DNA from: Streptomyces canus
Lineage (GTDB): Bacteria > Actinomycetota > Actinomycetes > Streptomycetales > Streptomycetaceae
Length of the DNA: 64,000 nt
NCBI RefSeq assembly: GCF_030816965.1
Contig: NZ_JAUSYQ010000002.1
Coordinates: 2,108,001 to 2,172,000 of the forward strand
Direction: 5' to 3'
Part shown: one piece after another, positions 16,797-25,108 of the stretch
Position numbering within the stretch: the first letter of the stretch is position 1
Layout of the letters: the number at the start of each line of letters is the position of its first letter
Made by a program: the position numbers and the translations under genes
The notes under the pieces: generated by a model
What the model saw: only the letters and a program-made list of their open reading frames with translations
The model's database searches: none
What the model was told of the DNA's origin: nothing

Positions 16797-17519
16797 ATGG
16801 TGCAGGTGTGTCTCAACGGCCCGCGCGGGGCCGCCGACGGAACGGCGGTGCCGCTCACGCCCGACTCCATGGCGCAGGCGGCGGCCGAGGCCGTCGCGGC
16901 GGGCGCCACGGACATCCATGTCCACCCCAAGACACCTTGTGGGCGGGACAGTCTGTCGCCGCGGGTGGTCGCGGCGACACTTGAGGCGATCCGTGCGCGG
17001 GTGTCGGTCCCGGTCGGAGTGACCACCGGCGCCTGGGCGGAACCGGACCCCGCGGCCCGGCTCGCCCGTGTCCGGGGCTGGACCGTGCTTCCCGACCACG
17101 CTTCGGTGAACTGGCACGAGCCGGGTGCCGAGGAGATCGCCGCCGCACTGATCGACCTCGGAGTCGGTGTGGAGGCCGGTATCTGGTCCGGGACGGACGC
17201 GGCGGCGAGGTTCGCGGTGTCGCCGCTCGGGCCGAAGGTGCTGCGGGTCCTCGCGGAGGTGACGGACACCGACGAGGCAAAGACCTCCGCGCGCACGCTC
17301 CTCGCCGCGCTGGGTCCGGCGCACGGCCGCCCCGTGCTGCTGCACGGCGAGGACGTCGGCGCCTGGCCGGTGCTGCGGCTGGCCGGCCGCCTGGGCCTCG
17401 CGACCCGAGTGGGCCTGGAGGACACGCTGGTCCTGCCGGACGGCCGACGGGCCCTGTCCAACGCTCAGTTGGTGGCCGCGGCACTGGCCCAGTACGGGCG
17501 GGCCCAGCGCTCGTCGTAG
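16797..17519 (+). CDS. DUF849 / BKACE-family beta-keto acid cleavage protein
   Basis: The 240-residue TIM-barrel protein shows the BKACE signatures: CLNGPRGAADGTAVPLTPDSMAQAAAEAVAAGATDIHVHPK, with the metal-binding HVHP, then GVTTGAW and GVEAGIWSG. The family condenses a beta-keto acid with acetyl-CoA and splits it to acetoacetate plus a CoA thioester, using divalent zinc. The product is shorter than the common 270-300-residue members, and the second metal-histidine block is reduced. The start is uncertain: GAGGA sits only one base before ATG 16797, so GTG 16800 or GTG 16806 may be used. The substrate cannot be predicted. Confidence 0.8.
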   Translation: MVQVCLNGPRGAADGTAVPLTPDSMAQAAAEAVAAGATDIHVHPKTPCGRDSLSPRVVAATLEAIRARVSVPVGVTTGAWAEPDPAARLARVRGWTVLPDHASVNWHEPGAEEIAAALIDLGVGVEAGIWSGTDAAARFAVSPLGPKVLRVLAEVTDTDEAKTSARTLLAALGPAHGRPVLLHGEDVGAWPVLRLAGRLGLATRVGLEDTLVLPDGRRALSNAQLVAAALAQYGRAQRSS

Positions 17520-17619
17520 GGCAGACCGAGGAGTTCGGCGCATATTGTTCGGTACGGCGGCCTTTCGGCAGAGCCGGGTGTCGCGTGCCGGGCGGGTGGC
17601 CCACTGCCCGTACGACGAC

Positions 17620-18159
17620 TCAGCAGCGTTCGTCCGTCGTCTCCTGCGGCTCCCGCTCCCGGCGCCCGTTCGTCCGCCGGCCCCCGCTCTGCTCCACCAT
17701 CAGCCGTGACCCCGTCAGCCGGTCGCCGAACACATCGTCCGGGTTGGACAGCACACACGTGTCGAGGGAGAGACAGCCGCAACCGATGCAGTCGGTCAGA
17801 TGGTCACGCAGACGGTTCAACTGCTTGATGCGTTCGTCGAGTTCGGAGCGCCAGGCCTCGGAGAGGCGGGCCCAGTCCTCGCGGGTGGGGGTCCGTTCCT
17901 CGGGCAGTTCGGAGAGGGCGTCGCGGATCGTGGCCAGCGGGATGCCGACGCGTTGGGCGGCCCGGACGAACGCGACCCGGCGCAGCGCGTCGCGGGAGTA
18001 GCGGCGCTGGTTGCCCGAGGTACGGCGGCTGCGGATCAGGCCCTTGGACTCGTAGAAGTGCAGGGCGGAGACGGCGGCACCGCTGCGGGCGGCGAGCTGG
18101 CCGACCGTGAGCTCATGGATCTTCTCGGGAATCTGGGGCACCCCTCGAACCCTACCCAT
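17620..18159 (-). CDS. soxR: SoxR redox-sensing MerR-family activator
   Basis: The 179-residue MerR-type protein has a helix-turn-helix and wing ([45 protein letters not shown]), a dimerisation coiled coil, and the SoxR [2Fe-2S] cluster motif C124-x2-C127-x-C129-x5-C135 ([12 protein letters not shown]). In Streptomyces, SoxR responds to redox-cycling metabolites rather than directing a general oxidative-stress response. ATG 18159 has GAGGG about 8 nt upstream; ATG 18186 would add nine residues without a better ribosome site. The C-terminal tail is arginine- and glutamate-rich. It is divergent from the MaoC gene. I found no SoxR-box palindrome in the gap. Confidence 0.93.
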   Translation of the reverse strand: MGRVRGVPQIPEKIHELTVGQLAARSGAAVSALHFYESKGLIRSRRTSGNQRRYSRDALRRVAFVRAAQRVGIPLATIRDALSELPEERTPTREDWARLSEAWRSELDERIKQLNRLRDHLTDCIGCGCLSLDTCVLSNPDDVFGDRLTGSRLMVEQSGGRRTNGRREREPQETTDERC

Positions 18160-18206
18160 GCCGTCACCCTCGCGGTCCGTTGACATGGGGACCCCGGCCG
18201 ACCATG

Positions 18207-18222
18207 CTAAGCAGTCGCTTAG
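18207..18222. promoter_or_regulatory. Probable TetR operator before the MaoC gene
   Basis: CTAAGCAGTCGCTTAG has perfect 6-bp arms (CTAAGC/GCTTAG) around four bases and lies 26 bp before the MaoC start. A near-identical site precedes the TetR gene at 19338, pointing to that regulator. Confidence 0.7.
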
Positions 18223-18248
18223 ACACGATGTGGCGAGGAGGCCGGGAC

Positions 18249-18710
18249 ATGGCAGAGCCGAGGATCTTCACGGGTGCGGACGACCTGAAGGCGGCGGTGG
18301 GCGAGCGGTTGGGGTACACCGACTGGCTGGAGGTCGACCAGAAGCGCATCGATCTGTTCGCGGAGGCCACCGGCGACCACCAGTGGATCCATGTCGACCC
18401 GGAGAAGGCCGCCGCGGGTCCCTTCGGCACCACGATCGCGCACGGCTATCTCACCCTCTCCCTGCTGCCGCTGTTCGGGCCGCAGCTGATCAAGGTCGAG
18501 GGCGTGAAGATGGGGGTCAACTACGGGACGAACAAGGTGCGTTTCCCCGCGCCGGTACCCGTGGGCTCCCGCCTGCGTGCCACCGCGCAGATCACCGGCG
18601 TCGACGACGTGGCGGGCGGTGTCCAGGTCACCGTCGCCTTCAGCGTGGAGCGCGAGGGCGGCGACAAGCCGGTGTGCGTCGCGGAGTCGGTGTCGCGGTA
18701 CTACCTGTAG
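18249..18710 (+). CDS. MaoC-family (R)-enoyl-CoA hydratase
   Basis: The 153-residue hot-dog-fold hydratase has the MaoC/R-hydratase catalytic segment [36 protein letters not shown], with the Asp and His of the hydratase-2 motif, then [16 protein letters not shown]. It adds water to a trans-2-enoyl-CoA in beta-oxidation or polyketide precursor supply. GAGGAGG precedes ATG 18249. The convergent TetR gene starts 4 bp after its stop and an operator-like palindrome lies in its promoter, so it is probably repressed by that TetR and induced by an acyl-CoA. Confidence 0.92.
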   Translation: MAEPRIFTGADDLKAAVGERLGYTDWLEVDQKRIDLFAEATGDHQWIHVDPEKAAAGPFGTTIAHGYLTLSLLPLFGPQLIKVEGVKMGVNYGTNKVRFPAPVPVGSRLRATAQITGVDDVAGGVQVTVAFSVEREGGDKPVCVAESVSRYYL

Positions 18711-18714
18711 GCGG

Positions 18715-19338
18715 CTACTTGGCCCGCACCATCCGCAGTACGAGGTCGGCGTCGAGCGCGCCGACCTCGTCGGGCGTCCAGGGACCGTCGACGTTGAACC
18801 AGCGGGCCACGTCGATGCAGAGCGACATGACGGCGAGGGTGGTGCCCTTCACGTCGAGCACGTCGAACTCGCCGGAGGCCACGCCGTCCTCGATGATCCC
18901 GCGGATCTCGGCGTCGCACTGCCGGCGCAGCGCGAGGATCTCGGCACGGGCGTCGGGGCCCAGCGAGTCCAGTTCGTACTGGACGACGCGGGCCGTGGTA
19001 CGGCCGCCGGCGTGCCAGCGGACGAAGGAGCTCACGGCGTCCGTGAGCCGCTCGGTGGCGGTGCCTTCGCGGCGGGCCGCGACCTGGAGGATTTCCAGCG
19101 CCTTCGCGTGGCCGATCCTGCTGATGCGGTGGAGCAGCTCTTCCTTGGTCTTGTAGTGGATGTAGAGCGCGGCCGGGCTCATGCCGGCCCGGCCCGCGAT
19201 GTCCCGGGTCGTGGTGGCGTGATAGCCGCGCTCGGCGAACGCCTCCACCGCGGCAACGAGCAGCCGCCGCGCCGCGTCGGGCGTGACCTCGCCCCACGCC
19301 GACGTCTCGCCGCCGGCCGTCTCCTCCGCCGTACTCAT
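18715..19338 (-). CDS. TetR-family regulator (controls MaoC hydratase)
   Basis: The 207-residue protein has the TetR DNA-binding domain (AFAERGYHATTTRDIAGRAGMSPAALYIHYKTKEELLHRI) at about residues 33-72 and a longer helical C-domain. It faces the MaoC gene tail to tail with a 4-bp gap. Palindromes of the type CTrAGCnnnCGCTTAG lie upstream of both genes (18207 and 19383), the pattern expected for a self-repressing regulator with one structural target. The effector is unknown, probably an acyl-CoA. Confidence 0.9.
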   Translation of the reverse strand: MSTAEETAGGETSAWGEVTPDAARRLLVAAVEAFAERGYHATTTRDIAGRAGMSPAALYIHYKTKEELLHRISRIGHAKALEILQVAARREGTATERLTDAVSSFVRWHAGGRTTARVVQYELDSLGPDARAEILALRRQCDAEIRGIIEDGVASGEFDVLDVKGTTLAVMSLCIDVARWFNVDGPWTPDEVGALDADLVLRMVRAK

Positions 19339-19382
19339 CGCACGCCCCTCTCCACTGTCAGACCCCCACCATACCGCCGAAC

Positions 19383-19398
19383 CTGAGCGAGCGCTTAG
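19383..19398. promoter_or_regulatory. Probable autoregulatory TetR operator
   Basis: CTGAGCGAGCGCTTAG is 45 bp upstream of the TetR start at 19338. It shares CT(A/G)AGC...CGCTTAG with the site at 18207. The arms pair at 5 of 6 positions, with one G/T mismatch. Confidence 0.65.
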
Positions 19399-19854
19399 CC
19401 ACCCCGCGCTGCGCGGCTGGAGCAGCGGGGTGCGGAGCGGGGCCGGCACAGCGGGGCGCAAGCCGCGAGCCGGAGCAGCGACGTGCGGGCCGCAGCTCCA
19501 CCGGACGCGGGTAGCAGGGCGAGTCACTCGAAGTGCGGGCACAGTCGAGACCGCTCGAGGCGGGTGCGGTCGGGGCGTTCGAAGCCGACGGTGCCGAGGC
19601 CTCGTAAAGCCTCGCCCCGCGCCCCCGCTGCTGCGGTCCACGCCGTGCGTCCGGCCAGGCCGGCCGGGGTCGGAGCCTCGCCAAGCCGACCCCGGGCCAC
19701 GCCCCCTCGAAGCCGGACGCTGTCCGACCACTCAAAACCGACCCCAGGCCTGACCCCCCGCATAGCCAACCCCGGACCAGACCCCACCAGCCCAGCCGTC
19801 ACCCGACCACTCGAAGCCAACCCCCGGGTCAAACCCCTCCCCGACCCGCCCCCG
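19399..19854. repeat. Gene-free region with degenerate ~30-bp repeats
   Basis: No credible gene is present in these 456 bp. The right half contains four degenerate copies of a unit near ArCCrACCCCsGGnCnnGACCCC (about 19677-19705, 19729-19757, 19761-19787, 19808-19837), often preceded by CACTCrAA. The left half is rich in AGCCG and GCAGCG runs. Open frames here have repetitive proline/arginine composition and no ribosome site. Confidence 0.55.
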
Positions 19855-20142
19855 TCACAGCTTCTCGAAGGGGTCGTGTTCGGCGAGCAGTTTTTCGAGG
19901 CGGGCCTGGTCGACTCGGCTGACGATCTGGCCGGCCTCCTGGCGGTCGCGGATCACCTTGGCCAGGGTGAAGGCCGAGGTGACGAGGTACAGGACGGCGA
20001 TCGCGAGGAAGCCGCGCACCCAGGCGTCGGCGTTCAGGCGGAAGATGCCGACGGCCGTGGCGGCCATGGCCACGCCGAAGGAGGCGACGGCCTGGCCGTA
20101 GAAGGCGGCCGTGTTCTGCTGCTTGACCGGTGTGTCACTCAT
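19855..20142 (-). CDS. YiaA/YiaB-family two-helix membrane protein
   Basis: The 95-residue protein has two hydrophobic segments (about 13-35 and 40-62: FYGQAVASFGVAMAATAVGIF, GFLAIAVLYLVTSAFTLAKVI) joined by RLNADAWV. This matches the YiaA/B two-helix domain of small inner-membrane proteins. A charged C-terminal tail with REAG...DPFEKL faces the cytosol. It is monocistronic, downstream of the repeat region. Function unknown. Confidence 0.8.
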   Translation of the reverse strand: MSDTPVKQQNTAAFYGQAVASFGVAMAATAVGIFRLNADAWVRGFLAIAVLYLVTSAFTLAKVIRDRQEAGQIVSRVDQARLEKLLAEHDPFEKL

Positions 20143-20201
20143 GGCCAGAGTCTCGGCCGTCCGTGACCCCGGCCACATCCGCTCAGGTACTCAGACGGTA
20201 C

Positions 20202-21356
20202 TCAGAACGCCGAGACCCCCGTCAAAGCCCGCCCGATCACCAGCTTCTGGATCTGACTCGTGCCCTCGTACAGCGTCATCACCCGGGCATCGCGCAGCAG
20301 TTTGCCCGCCGGGTACTCGTCGATGTAGCCGTAACCGCCGAACACCTGCAACGCGTTGTTCGCGGCGCGCACCGCAGCCTCCGAGGCGAACAGCTTGGCC
20401 TTGGAGGACTCGACGGCGAAGGGCAGCCCGCGGTCTATCAGATCGGCCACCCGCCAGGTCAGCAGCCGGGCCGCGTCCACGTCGACGGCGATGTCACTGA
20501 TCAGCTCCTGGACGAGCTGGTGCCCGGCGATCGGCTTGCCGAACTGCTCGCGTTCACCGGCGTACCGGACGGCCGCGTCCAGCGCGGCCTGGGCGATCCC
20601 CACACAGCCGGCCGCCACCGACATCCGCCCCTTGGCCAGCGCGGACATGGCGACGGAGAACCCCTTGCCCTCCTCACCGACCATCGCGGAGGCGGGCACG
20701 CGCACGCCCTCAAGCGCCAGTTCGGCGGTGGCCTGTCCACGCAGGCCGAGCTTGCCGTGGATGGTGCGGCGGGTCAGACCGGGCGTGTCGGTGGGCACGA
20801 GGAAGGCGGAGACGCCCTTGTGGCCCGGAGCCTCGGTCGACCGGGCGAACAGCAGCACCACGTCGGCCCACGTCCCGTTCGTGATGAACATCTTGGTGCC
20901 GTCGATGACGTAGTCGTCGCCGTCCCGCACCGCGCGCGTGGCGAGGTTTCCCGCGTCGGACCCGGTGCCGGGCTCGGTGAGGCCGAAGCAGCCGACGTAC
21001 TCACCGGAGGTGAGCCCCGGCAGCCACCGCCGCTTCTGCTCCTCGCTCCCCCAGGCGGCGAGCGTCTTGGCCACCAGCCCCAGCGAGACGGAGACGATGC
21101 CACGCACCGACGAATCACCGCGCCCGAGCTCCTCGGTGACCAGGCAGTACGCGAGATGGTCGCCGCCCGAGCCGCCGTACTCCTCGTCGATCGTCAGCCC
21201 CAGGAACCCGACCTCGCCGAGCTTCTTGACGATGGCCCGGTCGACCTCCTCGGCGCGATCCCAGGCGATGACGTGGGGGGCGATCTCACGGTCCACGAAC
21301 TCCCGCGCCAGCCGCCGGACAGCGGCCTGCTCCTCACTCAACCCCAGGTCGACCAC
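20202..21356 (-). CDS. Acyl-CoA dehydrogenase
   Basis: The 384-residue protein contains the two family signatures, GCFGLTEPGTGSDAGN and ALQVFGGYGYIDEYPAGKLLRDARVMTLYEGTSQIQ. The latter carries the catalytic glutamate of the butyryl/short-chain-type branch. The FAD-contacting AVRYAGEREQFGKPIAGHQLVQ is intact. It catalyses the first, FAD-dependent step of beta-oxidation or branched-chain acyl-CoA oxidation. GTG 21356 has GAGGTGATCTC before it. A TetR gene is divergent and a 19-bp palindrome lies in the gap, so acyl-CoA-responsive repression is likely. Confidence 0.93.
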   Translation of the reverse strand: MVDLGLSEEQAAVRRLAREFVDREIAPHVIAWDRAEEVDRAIVKKLGEVGFLGLTIDEEYGGSGGDHLAYCLVTEELGRGDSSVRGIVSVSLGLVAKTLAAWGSEEQKRRWLPGLTSGEYVGCFGLTEPGTGSDAGNLATRAVRDGDDYVIDGTKMFITNGTWADVVLLFARSTEAPGHKGVSAFLVPTDTPGLTRRTIHGKLGLRGQATAELALEGVRVPASAMVGEEGKGFSVAMSALAKGRMSVAAGCVGIAQAALDAAVRYAGEREQFGKPIAGHQLVQELISDIAVDVDAARLLTWRVADLIDRGLPFAVESSKAKLFASEAAVRAANNALQVFGGYGYIDEYPAGKLLRDARVMTLYEGTSQIQKLVIGRALTGVSAF

Positions 21357-21386
21357 GAGATCACCTCACTTGAGAGCCGCGCCCTT

Positions 21387-21405
21387 AAATTAGCACTGCT
21401 AGTTT
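21387..21405. promoter_or_regulatory. Probable TetR operator between acyl-CoA dehydrogenase and tetR
   Basis: AAATTAGCACTGCTAGTTT is a 19-bp palindrome with 8 of 9 paired positions, sited midway between the divergent starts at 21356 and 21433. A closely similar site occurs at 27849 before the aldehyde dehydrogenase gene. Confidence 0.72.
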
Positions 21406-21432
21406 CCACTCCGCAGCCCTACTATGTGCGCC

Positions 21433-22074
21433 ATGGCCCGACCGCGCAAGCCCCTCCTCAGCACCGACCGGATCGTCGAGACGGCCCGCGCGCTCGTGGA
21501 CGCGGAAGGTCTCGCGGCGCTGTCCACGCGCCGACTGGCGGCGGAACTCGGCGTCAGCGGACCGTCGCTCTACAACCACTTCCGCACCAAGGACGAGATC
21601 CTGGAGGCGGTCGCCGACTCGGTGAGCGCCCAGGTCGACCTGTCGATGTTCGAGGACGGCCGCGCGTGGCGGACCGCGTTGCACGACTGGGCCGTCTCCT
21701 ACCGCACCGCCCTGCGCGACCACCCCAACATCGTCCCGGTCCTGGCCCGCGGCCCCGGCCGCCGCCCCGCGGGCCTCCGGCTCGCCGACGCGGTCTACGG
21801 CGCGATGGTCGACGCGGGCTGGCCACCGGCGCAGGCCACGTCCATCGGCGCGCTGATGCGGTACTTCATCATGGGCTCGGCGCTCGGCTCCTTCGCGGGC
21901 GGATTCGTCGACGACAAGAGCGCCTACGACCCCGCGGACTACCCCCATCTCGGCCAGGCGCACCTTCTCGCCGAGCAGCAGGAGAAGATCGACGAGCGGG
22001 CCTTCGAGACGGGGCTCAGGGCTCTGCTGGACGGCCTTGCCCAGCAGTACGAGCAGGTCGGACCCACCGCGTAG
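21433..22074 (+). CDS. TetR-family regulator (AcrR/TetR_C-type)
   Basis: The 213-residue protein starts MARPRKPLLSTDRIVETARALVDAEG. Its HTH, LSTRRLAAELGVSGPSLYNHFRTKDEILEAV, is at about residues 30-60. The C-terminal domain has the aromatic and aspartate-rich tail common to this subgroup (GGFVDDKSAYDPADYPHL). It is divergent from the acyl-CoA dehydrogenase with an operator in the 76-bp gap, so it likely represses both genes. A start at ATG 21424 would add MCA. Confidence 0.9.
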   Translation: MARPRKPLLSTDRIVETARALVDAEGLAALSTRRLAAELGVSGPSLYNHFRTKDEILEAVADSVSAQVDLSMFEDGRAWRTALHDWAVSYRTALRDHPNIVPVLARGPGRRPAGLRLADAVYGAMVDAGWPPAQATSIGALMRYFIMGSALGSFAGGFVDDKSAYDPADYPHLGQAHLLAEQQEKIDERAFETGLRALLDGLAQQYEQVGPTA

Positions 22075-22076
22075 GC

Positions 22077-22100
22077 ATATTTCGGTGGGCGCCGAAGTAT
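22077..22100. promoter_or_regulatory. Probable ArsR-type autoregulatory operator
   Basis: ATATTTCGG-TGGGCG-CCGAAGTAT is a 9-6-9 inverted repeat (8 of 9 pairs) directly upstream of the ArsR start. This is the position and size expected for an ArsR/SmtB dimer site. Confidence 0.6.
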
Positions 22101-22109
22101 CTCTCCGCG

Positions 22110-22829
22110 ATGCTGGAACACATGACCAAGGACCCGCAGGCACCTCAGTTGGCGAGGCTCGCCGCACTGATCGCCGACGAGACCCGGGCGGCCTGCCTCC
22201 TGGCCCTCCTCGACGGCCGGGCCTGGACCGCGGGCGAGCTGGCCCGCCACGCGGGTGTGGCCGCATCCACCCTGAGTGAACACCTGGGCAAGCTGGTCGC
22301 GGGCGGGCTGCTGACGGAGGAGCGGCAGGGGCGCCACCGGTATGTGCGGCTGGCCGACGCGAGGGTGGCCCACCTGGTGGAGGACCTGGCGGCACAGGTC
22401 TCCCCGGACGCGGTCCCACGCCCGCGCAACCTGCGGGAGTCGAGCGCGGGCTCGGCGATGGCCCGGGGCCGCACGTGCTACGACCACTTGGCGGGGCGAC
22501 TGGGCATCGCGGTGACGGACGCGCTGACGTCCCGCCGACTCCTGCGGCAGGACACGGGTTTCGCCCTCACGGGCGCGGGTCTGGCGTGGTTCGAGGCCAC
22601 GGGCATCTCTCTCGACCGCAAGGGCCGGCGCCCCCTGGCCCGGGCCTGCCTGGACTGGACCGAACGACGCCCGCACCTGGCAGGGGTCGCGGGCGCGGCC
22701 CTGTGCCGGCACGCCCTGGCCGAAGGCTGGTGCGTACGCATCGGCTCGGAGCGAGCGGTGAAGGTGACAGCGACAGGAGAACGGGCGTTGACCGAACTCC
22801 TGGGAATCGACGCTCAGACGCTGCGCTGA
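22110..22829 (+). CDS. ArsR-family winged-helix regulator
   Basis: The 239-residue protein (235 if ATG 22122 is used) has an ArsR winged helix at about residues 10-90: LARLAALIADETRAACLLALLDGRAWTAGELARHAGVAASTLSEHLGKLVAGGLLTEERQGRHRYVRLAD. The C-terminal half carries scattered cysteines (RTCYDHL, RACLDW, ALCRHAL, WCVRIG) and is longer than classical metal sensors, as in a subgroup of actinobacterial ArsR regulators. Neither ATG has a strong ribosome site. An inverted repeat precedes the gene. An EamA exporter begins about 70 bp downstream and is the likely target. Effector unknown. Confidence 0.87.
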   Translation: MLEHMTKDPQAPQLARLAALIADETRAACLLALLDGRAWTAGELARHAGVAASTLSEHLGKLVAGGLLTEERQGRHRYVRLADARVAHLVEDLAAQVSPDAVPRPRNLRESSAGSAMARGRTCYDHLAGRLGIAVTDALTSRRLLRQDTGFALTGAGLAWFEATGISLDRKGRRPLARACLDWTERRPHLAGVAGAALCRHALAEGWCVRIGSERAVKVTATGERALTELLGIDAQTLR

Positions 22830-22899
22830 GGCTGCCAGGGCCGACCCGTCCGAAACCCGCGAGCTTCCGCGCTCTTCCCTTCCTACCCTCAGGAGCATG

Positions 22900-23838
22900 A
22901 TGAACCACCGCCGCACCGAACTCCTCGCAGCCGGCGCAGCCACCGTCACCGTCGTCCTGTGGGCCTCCGCCTTCGTCTCCATACGCAGCGCGGGCGCCGC
23001 CTACTCCCCCGGCGCCCTGGCCCTCGGCCGGCTCCTGTCCGGCGCACTCGCTCTGGGCGTGATCTGCCTGATCCGCCGGGAAGGACTCCCGCCACGCTCC
23101 GCCTGGCGCGGCATCGCCGTCTCCGGCGTCCTGTGGTTCGGCTTCTACATGGTGGTCCTGAACTGGGGCGAGCAGCAGGTGGACGCGGGTACGGCGGCCC
23201 TGGTCGTGAACATCGGCCCCATCCTGATCGCCCTGCTCGGCGCCCGGCTGCTCGGAGACGCGATGCCGCCCCGGCTGCTGGCCGGAATGGCGGTCTCCTT
23301 CGCCGGCGCGGTCACCGTGGGCCTGTCGATGTCGGACGACGGCGGCGCCTCGGTACTCGGCGTGATCCTCTGCCTGCTCGCGGCGATCGCCTACGCCGGC
23401 GGAGTCGTCGCACAGAAGCCGGCCCTGGGCTCCGCGACCCCGCTGCAGGTGACGACGTTCGGCTGCTTCACCGGCGCCGTCGTCTGCCTCCCGTTCGCCG
23501 GCCAACTGGTGTCGGAGGCGGCCGACGCCCCGGCCTCGGCGACCCTCAACATGGTCTACCTGGGCGTGTTCCCGACCGCCCTGGCCTTCACGACCTGGGC
23601 CTACGCGCTCGCCCGTACGACCGCCAGCCGCATGGGCGCCACCACCTACGCGGTGCCCGCCCTGGTCGTCCTGATGTCCTGGCTGGCCCTGGGCGAGGTC
23701 CCGGGTCTGCTCACGCTCGCGGGCGGGACGCTGTGCCTCGCAGGTGTGGCGGTGTCCCGCTCCCGAGCGCGGCGGACGGTCCCGGCCCCGGTGACGGTGC
23801 CGGAGTCGCAGTCCGAGAGCGCCTCAGACCCCGCGTGA
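22900..23838 (+). CDS. EamA-family (DMT) transporter
   Basis: The 312-residue membrane protein has two EamA modules of five helices (AATVTVVLWASAFVSIRSAG start; second module VILCLLAAIAYAGGVVAQKPAL). AGGAG lies 4 nt before ATG 22900; ATG 22897 is too close to it. It probably exports an amino acid or drug-like metabolite. It follows the ArsR gene and may be under its control. The last 15 bp overlap the 3' end of the convergent MFS remnant. The C-terminal tail is serine/glutamate-rich. Confidence 0.87.
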   Translation: MNHRRTELLAAGAATVTVVLWASAFVSIRSAGAAYSPGALALGRLLSGALALGVICLIRREGLPPRSAWRGIAVSGVLWFGFYMVVLNWGEQQVDAGTAALVVNIGPILIALLGARLLGDAMPPRLLAGMAVSFAGAVTVGLSMSDDGGASVLGVILCLLAAIAYAGGVVAQKPALGSATPLQVTTFGCFTGAVVCLPFAGQLVSEAADAPASATLNMVYLGVFPTALAFTTWAYALARTTASRMGATTYAVPALVVLMSWLALGEVPGLLTLAGGTLCLAGVAVSRSRARRTVPAPVTVPESQSESASDPA

Positions 23839-24765
23839 ACGCGCCCTGCCCGCAAGCACCTTGATGCAGAGCAGCGCGATCACCGAGAGCCCGATGATGT
23901 ACCCGGACACCGCCATCGACGTGCCCGTCGTCTCCAGCAGCAGCACCATCAGGAAGGGCGCGAGCCCACCGCCGAACACGGCGGCGATCTGGTAGCCGAG
24001 GGAGGCGCCGGTGTACCGCATCTCCGGCGTGAACAGCTCGGCGAACAGGGCGGCTTGAGGGCCGTACATGATGCTGAGGAAACTACCGGCGACGAAGGTG
24101 GACACCGCCAGCCACAGCAGCGACCCGGTGTCGATGAGCAGGAACATCGGGACCGCCCACAGGGCGATGCCGACCGCGCCGAGGGCGTAGATCCGGATCC
24201 GGCCGAGGCGGTCGGAGAGCGCGGCGGCGGCCGGGATCAGCACCAGCTGGGTGAGACTGATGCAGAGCGAGACGGTGAGAACGGCACTGCGTCGCATGCC
24301 GAGTTCGCGGGTGGTGTAGTCGAGGACCCCCGTGATCATGATGTAGAAGGTCGCGGTGTTCACGGCGAAGGAGCCGCCCGCGAGCAGCACCGTGCCGAGG
24401 TGGTGGCGCAGGATCGTGCGCAGCGGGGAGTTCTGCGCGCTCTTCTCCTTGGCGGCCAACTCCTGTTCCGCCTTCCGGAATTCGGGGGTCTCCTCGACCT
24501 TGGCGTGGATGTACCAGGCGAGCGCGAGGACGAACAGGCCGATGAGGAACGGGACCCGCCAGCCCCAGGCCGCGAACCCGGCGTCCGTGGTGAACGCCCC
24601 GGCCAGCAGGAACACCGTGTTGGCGGTCACCACGCCGATGGGGACGCCGAGTTGGACGACGCTGCCGTAGAGTCCGCGCTTGCCCTCGGGGGCGTACTCG
24701 GTGGCCAGCAGCATCGCGCCGCCCCACTGCGCGCCGACCGCGACGCCTTGGACGACGCGGAGGTG
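23824..24765 (-). pseudogene. 5'-truncated MFS (MHS-type) transporter
   Basis: About 313 codons of a metabolite:H+ symporter remain, from LRVVQGVAVGAQWGGAMLLATEYAPEGKRG through seven to eight helices to a normal C-terminus (GRARSRGV). Full-length members have roughly 110-120 further residues with the first three helices and the D-R-x-G motif, and these are missing. The family match stops at a TAG (24766-24768) and the sequence beyond is unrelated and gene-free. An internal ATG at 24714 could allow translation of a fragment, but function as a transporter is unlikely. Confidence 0.8.
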
Positions 24766-24768
24766 CTA

Positions 24769-25070
24769 CGGAAGTGGGGTGGTAGCTGCTCGCCGGAGTG
24801 TGTGCACGAGGTCGAGTTAGCTCGATCGGGTGATGGTCGGTTTCCGGGCTTGTGGGGCCCTGGGCCGATCGCGTTATCGTGATCGTGCGATCTGGGACGC
24901 CGGGTACGGCGCCAGTGTGCGGGGCCCCCGTTCTACCAGAGAGATGGTCCGGGGCCTCCCCGTCGCCTCTGGCCGTAGCCACATGGCCAGGTCGCGCAGG
25001 GAACTGGCCTCCCGGGACCGGACCACGCACAGGATGCGTGTCGCCGTCCGGGGTCGAGTACGCCGGGGAC
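24769..25070. other. Unassigned sequence at MFS truncation breakpoint
   Basis: This non-coding stretch abuts the broken MFS gene. I see no transposase-like motif, inverted terminal repeats or RNA gene. Frames that run across it lack ribosome sites and recognisable domains. It may be a deletion scar or the remnant of an inserted element. Confidence 0.4.
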
Positions 25071-25108
25071 CTGGGGGTACCTCCCACGCCCTTAAGGCAG
25101 TGGGGGAG
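25071..25108. repeat. Streptomyces REP-like palindromic repeat
   Basis: The sequence opens CTGGGGGTACCTCCCACGCC and ends GGCAGTGGGGGAG. It folds as CCCAC-GCC/GGC-a-GTGGG around CTTAA. The GGGGGTAcC...AGTGGGGGAG frame recurs at 61658-61698 in this window and is familiar from Streptomyces intergenic regions. It lies in the gene-free stretch beside the truncated MFS gene. Confidence 0.6.
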
